Assembly (NCBI GenBank): GCA_030840415.1
Contig: JAVEEO010000523.1
Location: 1 to 19,077 of the forward strand
Length of the DNA: 19,077 nt
Origin: Pseudonocardiales bacterium
GTDB lineage: Bacteria > Actinomycetota > Actinomycetes > Mycobacteriales > Jatrophihabitantaceae
Direction of reading: 5' to 3'
This document shows positions 12,715 through 19,077 of this stretch, piece after piece (position 1 is the first letter of the stretch; each line of letters starts with the position of its first letter). The translations under genes and the position numbers were made by a program. A model generated the notes under the pieces. That model ran no database searches and had not been told where the DNA came from. It worked only from the letters and a program-made list of their open reading frames with translations.

Positions 12715-13901
12715 GTCGCACCGTGGGTAGCCGCGAAACCCATCGGGTCGTCGAGGTCCTCGGCGCTGGGCAGCAGGTCCGGGTGGTTCCACAGGCCGTC
12801 CCTGGCCGAGGTGCCGTGAAGCTGGTACATCGCCGCCCACAACGCCGCGGCGTCGCGCAACCGCCGCGGGCGAAGCTCCAAACCCACCAGGGTCGCGAAG
12901 GTCTGTTCGGCGGGCCCACCCGAGGCGCGCCTGCGCCGGATGGCCTCGGTCAACGCCTGGCCACCGGACATCCGGTCGTCGGCTGCCTGCCCGACCACCG
13001 TGTCCACCCAGCCCTCGATCAGGGCCAACAGGGTCTCCAACCGGCGCAGCGCCGCGTTCTGGGCATCGGTGTTCTGCGGTTCGAACAGGCCGCCGGCCAA
13101 CGCGTTCTGCATCGATTCGGGGTTGCTGGGGTCGATGTCGTTGAGCGCCGCCGAGATCGCTTCGGGATCGATGGAAATTCCGCGCCCGTAGGCGTCGACC
13201 GCGTCGATGAGCTGCTGCCGCAGCCAGGGCACGTGGCTGAACAGGCGTTGATGCGCCGCCTCGCGCAGCGCCATGAAGAGCCTGACGTCGGCAACCGGGC
13301 GTTCCAGCCCCTCAGCCAGCGCGTCGAGATTGGCCAGGACCAGGGCGCCGGTGCCGACCGGGCCGAGCGGCAGTCCGATCTCGGTCGCCGAGACCACCTC
13401 GTCGGCCAGCGCCGCGATGCCCTGCCCGAGTTGGGCACCGAACATCATGCCGCCGAGCTGCGCCATCATCGGCGCCATCGGACCGGCCTGGGCGGCCACT
13501 TCGGGCGGGATCGCGCTGGACATCGCTGCCACCACCCGGCCGGCCACCGGGTCGCAGAGCGCCGCCCAGGTCCCGATGGTCTTCTCCACCCAGTCGATCT
13601 GGCTCCACGCCTCGGTGGTGGTGATGCCCGACGGCAGGTCGGTGACACCGTCCAGCCAGACGTCGGCCAGCCGCAGGGCGTCGGCCACGGCGGCATCGTC
13701 GGCCGGTCCCATCCGCCGGTGTTGGCTCGCCAGGCTGGAGATGGCCAGCTGTCGGGCCAGGTCCCAGTTCACCGGGCCGCCCGAGCCGGACAGCAGCCGC
13801 TGCAACTCGGCGAACAGCGGGATCTTGCCCGCGATGTCATCAGGATCGCGGCCCGGTTCGTTCTCGCCGAACTGCCCGAAGCCGAAACCGAAGTTGCTCA
13901 T
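12474..13901 (-). CDS. DUF2342 family protein (annotated elsewhere as zinc-dependent metalloprotease)
   Basis: A 475-residue protein of an actinobacteria-restricted family. It opens with a Gly/Phe-rich stretch (SNFGFGFGQFGE). It continues with a helical region holding the Met/Gly-rich MAPMMAQLGGMMFGAQLGQ (142-160) and GLPLGP (176-181), then the segment LREAAHQRLFSHVPWLR (212-228), where metalloprotease-like members have HEXXH. Here the first His is Arg213, so a canonical zinc site cannot be completed. The remainder is helical up to the conserved DGLWNHPDLLPS region, followed by a roughly 50-residue low-complexity Ala/Gly/Ser/Pro tail. That tail is antisense to the end of the YgjP-type gene. 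The ATG at 13901 is preferred over the upstream in-frame ATG at 13922 because TAACGT (13909-13914) ends 7 nt before it, as for leaderless genes. Function unknown; probably cytoplasmic. Confidence 0.88.
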   Translation of the reverse strand: MSNFGFGFGQFGENEPGRDPDDIAGKIPLFAELQRLLSGSGGPVNWDLARQLAISSLASQHRRMGPADDAAVADALRLADVWLDGVTDLPSGITTTEAWSQIDWVEKTIGTWAALCDPVAGRVVAAMSSAIPPEVAAQAGPMAPMMAQLGGMMFGAQLGQGIAALADEVVSATEIGLPLGPVGTGALVLANLDALAEGLERPVADVRLFMALREAAHQRLFSHVPWLRQQLIDAVDAYGRGISIDPEAISAALNDIDPSNPESMQNALAGGLFEPQNTDAQNAALRRLETLLALIEGWVDTVVGQAADDRMSGGQALTEAIRRRRASGGPAEQTFATLVGLELRPRRLRDAAALWAAMYQLHGTSARDGLWNHPDLLPSAEDLDDPMGFAATHGATQDLQMPELDDPNLTSFKPAAEHADDPTGTPPAAGDAPSGAAGQPAAEDGPAGSSQSGAADDPADPKSGSGESQSDNPGS

Positions 13902-13908
13902 ACCCGTC

Positions 13909-13914
13909 ACGTTA
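13909..13914 (-). promoter_or_regulatory. Putative -10 element (TAACGT) of the DUF2342 gene
   Basis: On the minus strand TAACGT ends 7 nt before the ATG at 13901, which suggests a leaderless transcript. It decides against the in-frame ATG at 13922. The same hexamer and spacing occur on the plus strand before 14153. Confidence 0.5.
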
Positions 13915-14002
13915 GCTTCCAACGTCCCAGCCGCGGCGCCGGTGCCCGGGCCGCGTGCGCCGTCAGCGAACGCCGACCACCGGCCGGGTGCAGCCCGCCG
14001 AC

Positions 14003-14083
14003 CCAGCCGGCCAGCCGACCAGCCGACCCAGCCGGCCAGCCGGCCAGCCGACCAGCCGACCAGCCGACCAGCCGGCCAGCCGC
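14003..14083. repeat. Tandem 8-bp repeat, ten units of CCAGCCGR
   Basis: Ten consecutive copies of CCAGCCG followed by A or G (the last followed by C) fill 81 bp, with a single extra C at 14027. The tract lies in the noncoding region between the divergent DUF2342 and small membrane protein genes. Units vary only at the eighth base. Its low complexity and exact register are typical of slippage-prone repeats, and the copy number probably differs between strains. Confidence 0.85.
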
Positions 14084-14139
14084 CGCGACTGTCCGGGCGT
14101 GTTCCGGCGCGCGTCCGCAGTCACCGCGGTCCGGCCGCC

Positions 14140-14145
14140 TAACGT
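14140..14145 (+). promoter_or_regulatory. Putative -10 element (TAACGT) of the small membrane protein gene
   Basis: TAACGT ends 7 nt before the ATG at 14153, consistent with a leaderless start. No ribosome binding site is present. It is identical in sequence and spacing to the element before the divergent DUF2342 gene. Confidence 0.5.
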
Positions 14146-14152
14146 GCACCGC

Positions 14153-14407
14153 ATGGCATGGCTGTGGTGGTTGCTGGCACCGGTGGCCAGTACCGGAGTC
14201 GGTGCTGTCGTGATCTGGTGGCGAAACCCCGCCGGCCCGGAACGCCGGTTACGCCGTGCCGATGCCGTTACCGAACACCAGGCGCTGTTGCGGGCACTCG
14301 CGCAGCATCCCCCGGTCGGTGCGACGCGGCGAGCCGGCACGCTTCAGCCGGCCGCCGACCAGCCGGCCGCCGACCAGCCGGCTGCCGACCGACCCGGCGC
14401 GGCCTGA
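14153..14407 (+). CDS. Small single-pass membrane protein with PAADQ repeats (84 aa)
   Basis: The ATG at 14153 opens an 84-residue frame. Residues 2-23 (AWLWWLLAPVASTGVGAVVIWW) form one Trp-rich transmembrane helix. A basic stretch (PERRLRRADAV) follows directly, which would place the C-terminus in the cytoplasm. A short amphipathic helix (EHQALLRALAQH) comes next. The tail contains QPAAD three times, encoded by a 15-bp tandem repeat. The start is supported by a TANNNT element 7 nt upstream. It lies 125 bp before the PDZ-Lon protease gene in the same direction. The product is unrecognised. Small membrane proteins of similar layout occur at this place in some actinobacteria as far as I recall, but no function is known. 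A second ATG at 14158 is in another frame and gives no membrane protein. Confidence 0.72.
   Translation: MAWLWWLLAPVASTGVGAVVIWWRNPAGPERRLRRADAVTEHQALLRALAQHPPVGATRRAGTLQPAADQPAADQPAADRPGAA
14345..14389 (+). repeat. In-frame 15-bp tandem repeat, three copies
   Basis: CAGCCGGCCGCCGAC is repeated at 14345, 14360 and 14375, with one difference (GCC to GCT) in the third copy. It encodes QPAAD three times at the end of the small membrane protein. Because the unit is a multiple of three, copy-number change would lengthen or shorten the tail without a frameshift. The unit shares CAGCCG with the 8-bp repeat 260 bp upstream. Confidence 0.8.
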
Positions 14408-14519
14408 CGTCGGCTGCCGACCGGCCTACGCCCGTCTGCCGGCTGACCCGGTGCGGCCAGCCGGGGGGCGTCTGAGAGTCGATCCCGCGGGTTCCGGCGC
14501 CACGCCGGAACCCGGCGAC

Positions 14520-14525
14520 TACTGT
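14520..14525 (+). promoter_or_regulatory. Putative -10 element (TACTGT) of the PDZ-Lon protease gene
   Basis: TACTGT ends 7 nt before the ATG at 14533, so the transcript would be leaderless and begin with that ATG. The in-frame GTG at 14524 lies inside the element and is therefore unlikely to be the start. Confidence 0.5.
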
Positions 14526-14532
14526 GATCGCA

Positions 14533-15558
14533 ATGTCTCGTCAGCTGCGCACCCTGCTCATCGGTGCCGTGTTGTGCCTGGTACTGGGCATCCTGAGCTT
14601 CGGCATGCGAGTGCCGTACCTGGTCGAGAGCCCCGGGCCCACGTTCAACACCCTGGGCAAGGACGACGGTAAGGACATCATCGCCGTCAGCGGCCACCCG
14701 GTGACCCCGACGTCCGGGCACCTGAACCTGATGACGGTATCGGCTGGAACCGAGAACACCACCATCCTTGGAGCGGTCCGGGGCTGGCTGCGCCACGACG
14801 AGGTCGTGGTGCCGCACGACAGCCTGTACCCGCCGGGAACCTCGCAGCAGGAACAGGACGCGCAGAACTCCCAGGACTTCCTGGTGTCCCAGCAGAATGC
14901 TGTCGAGGCGGCCGCCTGCGAACTGGGGTACCCGAAGGGCCTGGGGGTGGACTCGGTGCCGGCCGAATCGCCGAACGCGACGGCGCTCAAGGGGGGCGAC
15001 CAGTTCCTCTCGGTGGACGGTACCCCGGTCGCCGACGACACCGCGCTGCGCAAGGTGCTGGCCGCGCACCGCGCCGGCGACCGGTTGCCGGTCACGGTGC
15101 TCCGGGGCGGCAAGCGGCTGCAGGCCACCCTGGTGCTGCAGGCCCCGGCCGCCGGCACCAGCACGCCGAGGATCGGGATCACGATCGTGCAGGGCTGCCT
15201 GCTGCCGTTCCAGGTGACCCTCAGCCTCACCGGCATCGGCGGCCCGTCGGCCGGCCTGATGTTCACCCTCGGCATCATCGACAAGATCAGCACCCACGAC
15301 CTCACCCGAGGCCGGTTCATCGCCGGCACCGGCACCATCGAGCCGTCCGGGAAGGTGGGACCGATCGGCGGCATCGCGCTGAAGATGATCGCGGCCCGCC
15401 GGGCCGGGGCCACCCTGTTCCTGGCGCCGGACACCAACTGTGTCGACGTCCGCGGCAACATCCCGTCCGGGCTCGAGGTCATCAAGGTGACCGCCCTGCA
15501 CGACGCGATCGCCAGCCTGGACGCCCAGGCCGCCGGCCGCGCCGTGCCACACTGCTGA
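14533..15558 (+). CDS. YlbL-type membrane-anchored PDZ-Lon serine protease
   Basis: A 341-residue protein with one N-terminal transmembrane segment (about residues 7-27, RTLLIGAVLCLVLGILSFGM), which puts the rest outside the cytoplasm. The segment VESPGPTFNTLG (about 31-42) is the family hallmark right after the anchor. A PDZ domain covers roughly 130-205 (GLGVDSV through GDRLPVTVLRGGK). The Lon-type proteolytic domain follows, with catalytic Ser239 in GGPSAGLMF and Lys284 in GGIALKMIAA, 45 residues apart as in Lon Ser-Lys dyads. No ATPase domain is present, which is normal for this family. It probably cleaves membrane-associated or secreted proteins; the substrate is unknown. Two cysteines, in AACELGY and QGCLLPF, are typical of the group. 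The ATG at 14533 is chosen over GTG 14524 because of the -10 placement. Confidence 0.93.
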   Translation: MSRQLRTLLIGAVLCLVLGILSFGMRVPYLVESPGPTFNTLGKDDGKDIIAVSGHPVTPTSGHLNLMTVSAGTENTTILGAVRGWLRHDEVVVPHDSLYPPGTSQQEQDAQNSQDFLVSQQNAVEAAACELGYPKGLGVDSVPAESPNATALKGGDQFLSVDGTPVADDTALRKVLAAHRAGDRLPVTVLRGGKRLQATLVLQAPAAGTSTPRIGITIVQGCLLPFQVTLSLTGIGGPSAGLMFTLGIIDKISTHDLTRGRFIAGTGTIEPSGKVGPIGGIALKMIAARRAGATLFLAPDTNCVDVRGNIPSGLEVIKVTALHDAIASLDAQAAGRAVPHC

Positions 15559-15562
15559 CGCC

Positions 15563-15584
15563 GCCGGGCACAGCCAGGCCCGGC
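15563..15584. terminator. Hairpin between convergent PDZ-Lon and PPA1309 genes
   Basis: GCCGGGC (15563-15569) and GCCCGGC (15578-15584) are perfect 7-nt reverse complements with an 8-nt loop, 5 nt after the protease stop. No T tract follows, so the terminator assignment rests on position and stem alone. Confidence 0.4.
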
Positions 15585-15641
15585 CGGGATCAGCTAGCCC
15601 CGCCGAGAGCCAAGCCAGGCGGCGCCGGTATCCAGCCGGTA

Positions 15642-16205
15642 TCAGTCGGTCAGGGTGGCGCTCAGCGCGGCGACCAGGTTGGGCGCCAGGTCCGGCCCGG
15701 TCAGCAGGTCATCGCCGGCCTCGGCGGTGCCCCGCAGCCGCAGGATGCTCGCCGACCGGCCGTCGCGCAGCACCGCCACCACCAGCCGGGCCTCCCGGCG
15801 CTCCGGGTGTTCCAGCGCCGCGGCCGGGACCGACTCGATCGCCAGGTCGTCCAGTTCGGGCTCGGCCGACGGCGGCAGCAGGACGATCTCCTGGCTGAGC
15901 GCGCAGCCGAGCACCTCCGCCGGCCAGCCGATCTGGGCCAGCATCTCGTCCAGCGGGCCCTCGGGCAGGTCCTCCTGGGCCACCGGGGTGAGCGAGTCCG
16001 GCGAGATGTCGTCCGGATCGCCGGTCGCGGTGTCGCCCAGGACGGCCGCCGCGGCCGGGTCGGCGGCCAGCAGCCGGGTCGGCACCAGGGCGAACAGGCT
16101 CGGCGCAAGATCCCAGCCGGCCTGACCGACGTAGGCTTCGATCTCGGCGGCAATGGCCTCGAGCAGGACGGGTCCAGGGCCGGTGGCGGAGTTCTCAGCA
16201 GGCAT
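15642..16205 (-). CDS. PPA1309 family protein
   Basis: A 187-residue cytoplasmic protein of the actinobacterial PPA1309 family, which has no known function. The N-terminal helix (VLLEAIAAEIEAYVGQAGWDLAPSLFALVPT) and the LLAADPAAA segment are typical. An acidic mid-section (DPDDISPDSLTPVAQEDLPEGPLDEMLAQIGWP) leads to a strand-rich C-terminal half containing GCALSQEIVLLPP and the conserved ARLVVAVLRDGRSASILRLRG. It ends in a helix (LAPNLVAALSATLTD). There is no signal peptide, membrane segment or catalytic motif. The ATG at 16205 is the only start that keeps the conserved N-terminus. It is convergent with the PDZ-Lon protease gene (83 bp gap) and divergent from the UPF0182 gene (137 bp gap). 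This three-gene neighbourhood is common in actinobacteria, so a membrane-quality-control link is possible but unproven. Confidence 0.88.
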   Translation of the reverse strand: MPAENSATGPGPVLLEAIAAEIEAYVGQAGWDLAPSLFALVPTRLLAADPAAAAVLGDTATGDPDDISPDSLTPVAQEDLPEGPLDEMLAQIGWPAEVLGCALSQEIVLLPPSAEPELDDLAIESVPAAALEHPERREARLVVAVLRDGRSASILRLRGTAEAGDDLLTGPDLAPNLVAALSATLTD

Positions 16206-16326
16206 GCCTAGATCCTGCCATCCGGGCCGGAACCCCTACCCTGCTTCCAACGTTGCTTCCTACGACAAGATCGAGAGCAACCGAGCCGTGCCGGGCCGAC
16301 CGAGGCGGCGGGTCGGGGGCACGGTG

Positions 16327-16331
16327 AGGAG
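16327..16331 (+). promoter_or_regulatory. Ribosome binding site of the UPF0182 gene
   Basis: AGGAG lies 5 nt before an in-frame GTG (16337) and 11 nt before the ATG (16343). The spacing favours the GTG, while the sequence from the ATG (MRPDMP) resembles the mycobacterial homologue's start. The two options differ by two residues. Confidence 0.5.
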
Positions 16332-16342
16332 ATCTCGTGGCC

Positions 16343-19077
16343 ATGCGGCCTGACATGCCCAGCATCCGGGTGTCGCGGCGCGGCAAGATCGTGATCGGGG
16401 TACTGGTCTCGCTCTTCGTCCTGCTGTCCGCGCTCGGTTCGCTGGTGCGGGTGTACACGAACTGGCTGTGGTTCGGCGAGGTCGGCTACCGCGGCGTGTT
16501 CAGCACCATCCTCGCCACCCGGATCGTGCTGTTCCTGGTGGTGGGCCTGGTGCTGGCGGCGATCATCGGCGCCAACGTGTTCCTGGCCTACCGGATGCGC
16601 CCCCCGTTCCGGCCGATCTCGCAGGAGCAGGAGAACCTGGAGCGCTACCGGGTGGCCCTGGAACCGCGCAAGCGGCTGATCTTCGGCGCCGTGCTGGTGC
16701 TGACCTTCATCGCGGCGGGCATGTCGGCGCAGAGCAACTGGAAGATCTGGCAGCTGTGGCGCAACGGGGTGTCCTTCGGCGTCAAGGACCCGCAGTTCCA
16801 CCGCGACATCTCCTTCTTCGCCTGGGACTACCCGGCCTACCGGCTGCTGCTGGGGCTGGCGTTCAACGCGGTGGTGTTCTCGCTGCTGCTGAGCCTGGCG
16901 GTGCACTACCTGTTCGGTGCCTTCCGGATCGCCACGCCCGGCCCCAAGCTCACCATCTCGGCGCGCCGGCACGTCACCCTGCTGGTCTTCTTCTTCATCG
17001 TGCTCAAGGCCTGTGCCTACTGGCTGGACCGCTACGGCCTGGTGTTCTCCGGCCGCGGCAAGGTGACCGGCGCGTCCTACACCGACGTCAACGCCTCGCT
17101 GCCGGCCAAGATGATCCTGTTCTGGGTGGCGGTGCTGATCGCGCTGGCGGTGCTGGCCAGCCTGTGGCTCAAGAGCGCCCAGATCCCGATCATCTCCTTC
17201 GTGGTGCTGCTGATCCTGTCGATCGGCATCAACGGGATCTATCCGGCGATCGTTCAGCAGGTCACGGTGAAGCCGAACGCCAGTGACAAGGAAGCTCCCT
17301 ACATCGCACGAAATATCCAGGCCACCCGGCAGGCCTATGACATCGTCAGCGCCACCGACGGCGGCAAAGTGACCTATCAGGCCTACTCGGTGACGACCCG
17401 GCCCGACAACGCCGCGCTGACCCCGACAGATCCCACCGTGTCCAACCTGCGCATCCTCGACCCGAACGTCGTGTCGCCGACCTTCAGCAAGTTCCAGCAA
17501 CTGCGCAACCAGTACGGCTTCTCGACCAAGCTCGACATCGATCGCTACACGGTGGACGGCCAGACCAAGGACTACGTCGTCGGCGTCCGCGAGCTGGACC
17601 AGAGCAAGCTGACCGGCAACCAGACCAACTGGATCAACGCCCACACCTTCTACACCCACGGCTACGGCTTCGCCGCCGCTGCCGCCAGCAGCGACGTGAC
17701 CAACACCAAGGAGTTCACCGAGGGCGACATCCCGCCGAAGGGACCGCTGGATCTGAGCACCCCGCAGGTGTACTACGGCGAGCTGCTGCCCAGCTACTCC
17801 ATCGTCGGCGCGTCCGGATCGCCGCGTGAGTACGACGGCGCGGACGTCAAGACCACCTACGCAGGCAGCGGCGGAGTGCCGCTGTCCAACATCTTCAATC
17901 GGCTGGCATTCGGCATCAAGTACCGCGAGACCAACTTCCTGCTCAACGACGCCGCCAGCGCCAAGGGCGCGAAGATCATGTTCGATCGCAACCCGCGGCA
18001 ACGGGTCGAGAAGGTCGCGCCGTTCCTGAAGGTCGACGGCGACCCGTATCCCGCGGTCATCGACGGTCGGGTTCAGTGGATCGTCGATGGATACACCACG
18101 CTCGCGAACTACCCCTATTCAGAAAGGCAGAACCTATCGGACCTGACCGCCGACTCGCTGACCGCGACCAACCGGACAGCGTCCCAGGCCGACAGCCAGG
18201 TCAACTACATTCGCAACTCGGTCAAGGCCACGGTCGACGCCTACTCCGGCAAGGTCACCCTGTACCAGTGGGACGACGACCCGGTGCTCAGAAGCTGGAT
18301 GAAGGTGTTTCCCAACCTGGTCCAGCCCAAGTCCTCGATGCCGGCCGGCGTGCTGGCCCACGTCCGCTACCCGCAGGACCTGTTCGAGGTGCAGCGCAAG
18401 GTGCTCGAGCAGAATCACGTCGACGACGCTCGGCAGTTCTACAACGTGGCCGACAAGTGGACCGTCCCGAACGACCCGTACCTGGACTCGGCCGTGGCCC
18501 AGCCGCCGTACTACGTGCTCGCCAACGCGCCGGCCAGCCACGGCGGGCGAGCGCAGTTCCAGCTGACCACTCCGATGAAGGTTAACAACAGCACAAACCT
18601 GGCGGCCTACATCACCGTCAACAGCGACCCGGGGCCGAACTACGGCAACATGACGGTGCTCAAGGTGCCCAGCAGCTCGGTCATCCAGGGCCCGGAGCAG
18701 CTGGCCAACACCTTCAGCTCCAACGCGACCATCTCCAAGGACATCTCGCTGCTGGACTCCGGCGGATCCCAGGTCATCCATGGCAACCTGCTCACCCTGC
18801 CGATCGGCGATTCGTTCCTGTACGTCGAGCCGCTGTACGTGCAGGCCTCCGGTTCGACCGGATACCCGATCCTGCAGCGGGTGCTGGTCGCCTACGGCGA
18901 CAAGATCGGTTACGCCGGCAATCTCGCCGACGCCCTTAACAATCTCAGTCACGGCACGGTCGGGGCGTCATTGCTGGACGGGGGCGCAAGCTCGGGCGGC
19001 TCCCAGACCACCCCGCCGCCTTCGCCGCCGGCCTCGTCCTCGCCGCCGTCGGCCGGCCCGACCGCCCCGCCCGTGAC
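16343..19077 (+). CDS. UPF0182 family membrane protein (3' end outside window)
   Basis: The frame is open from 16343 to the last base: 911 complete codons with no stop, so the gene is cut by the window. Seven transmembrane segments lie in the first 300 residues (about 15-34, 57-82, 111-128, 167-190, 209-226, 255-275 and 281-300). Between segments 1 and 2 is the family motif YTNWLWFGEVGYR. A large extracytoplasmic domain follows, with family-typical stretches such as RDYVV-like KDYVVGVREL, INAHTFYTHGYGF, SGGVPLSN, WIVDGYTTLANYPYSE, YIRNSVKATVDAY and GNLLTLPIG. From about residue 885 a Pro/Ser-rich linker begins. In mycobacterial homologues a further helical segment of about 60 residues follows, so roughly that much is missing. 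Function unknown; it sits in the cytoplasmic membrane. An alternative GTG start is at 16337. The shared upstream region with the PPA1309 gene shows no promoter I can call. Confidence 0.93.
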   Translation, partial: MRPDMPSIRVSRRGKIVIGVLVSLFVLLSALGSLVRVYTNWLWFGEVGYRGVFSTILATRIVLFLVVGLVLAAIIGANVFLAYRMRPPFRPISQEQENLERYRVALEPRKRLIFGAVLVLTFIAAGMSAQSNWKIWQLWRNGVSFGVKDPQFHRDISFFAWDYPAYRLLLGLAFNAVVFSLLLSLAVHYLFGAFRIATPGPKLTISARRHVTLLVFFFIVLKACAYWLDRYGLVFSGRGKVTGASYTDVNASLPAKMILFWVAVLIALAVLASLWLKSAQIPIISFVVLLILSIGINGIYPAIVQQVTVKPNASDKEAPYIARNIQATRQAYDIVSATDGGKVTYQAYSVTTRPDNAALTPTDPTVSNLRILDPNVVSPTFSKFQQLRNQYGFSTKLDIDRYTVDGQTKDYVVGVRELDQSKLTGNQTNWINAHTFYTHGYGFAAAAASSDVTNTKEFTEGDIPPKGPLDLSTPQVYYGELLPSYSIVGASGSPREYDGADVKTTYAGSGGVPLSNIFNRLAFGIKYRETNFLLNDAASAKGAKIMFDRNPRQRVEKVAPFLKVDGDPYPAVIDGRVQWIVDGYTTLANYPYSERQNLSDLTADSLTATNRTASQADSQVNYIRNSVKATVDAYSGKVTLYQWDDDPVLRSWMKVFPNLVQPKSSMPAGVLAHVRYPQDLFEVQRKVLEQNHVDDARQFYNVADKWTVPNDPYLDSAVAQPPYYVLANAPASHGGRAQFQLTTPMKVNNSTNLAAYITVNSDPGPNYGNMTVLKVPSSSVIQGPEQLANTFSSNATISKDISLLDSGGSQVIHGNLLTLPIGDSFLYVEPLYVQASGSTGYPILQRVLVAYGDKIGYAGNLADALNNLSHGTVGASLLDGGASSGGSQTTPPPSPPASSSPPSAGPTAPPV

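Noticed and set aside
14003..14083. The repeat tract as a CRISPR array
   Set aside because: The units are 8 bp and directly adjacent, without spacers, and no cas gene is in the window.
12648..14213. Plus-strand open frame of 521 codons
   Set aside because: Antisense to the DUF2342 gene and running into the CCAGCCGR repeats. No domain is visible.
16208..18001. Minus-strand open frame of 597 codons rich in His, Gln, Asp and Gly
   Set aside because: It lies antisense to the UPF0182 gene, whose plus-strand frame is clearly homologous over its full length. The composition is typical of an antisense shadow.

Overview
The window is about 70% GC and carries a gene order and protein set typical of a mycothiol-using actinobacterium (mycoredoxin, UvrD2, a WhiB7-type regulator, PPA1309 and UPF0182 proteins). 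From memory, much of the order matches the Mycobacterium tuberculosis block Rv3193c to Rv3199c. The genus cannot be fixed from the sequence; Nakamurella- or Frankia-like relatives of the mycobacteria are plausible.

Layout, left to right. 1-690: the C-terminal part of an unrecognised protein. 717-4427: a plus-strand run of two M16 peptidase subunits (one catalytic, one with its zinc site erased) followed by the NADH pyrophosphatase NudC. 4443-4507: two copies of a hairpin between convergent genes. 4479-5361 (minus): mycoredoxin and a uridine-kinase-like protein that has lost its P-loop. 5559-7637: UvrD2-type helicase without the four-cysteine module. 7693-8499: whiB7 with a long leader holding a WhiB7-type promoter, a 55-codon upstream ORF, a long hairpin and a strong intrinsic terminator. 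8625-9208: two small genes, one basic-helical and one with paired cysteines. 9281-11696 (minus): an E1/ThiF-like protein and an ABC1 atypical kinase in one operon. 11697-11961: a divergent intergenic region with a cluster of DnaA-box-like 9-mers. 11962-12714: a YgjP-type metallopeptidase whose 3' end overlaps, antisense, the end of a DUF2342 gene (12474-13901, minus). 14003-14389: two short-unit tandem repeats flanking and within a small membrane protein gene. 14533-15558: a PDZ-Lon (YlbL-like) membrane protease. 15642-16205 (minus): PPA1309 family protein. 16343-19077: UPF0182 membrane protein, cut by the window end.

The window is mostly conserved chromosomal core, with no mobile element, tRNA, rRNA or CRISPR seen. 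Its themes are proteolysis at or near the membrane (M16 pair, PDZ-Lon protease), redox and NAD metabolism (mycoredoxin, NudC), DNA maintenance (UvrD2, DnaA boxes) and antibiotic-stress regulation (whiB7). Several genes appear to be leaderless, with a TANNNT -10 element ending 6-7 nt before the start codon. The features most worth follow-up are the whiB7 attenuator, the DnaA-box cluster, the orphan E1-like protein, and the several proteins that keep a fold but have lost its signature catalytic or metal-binding residues.
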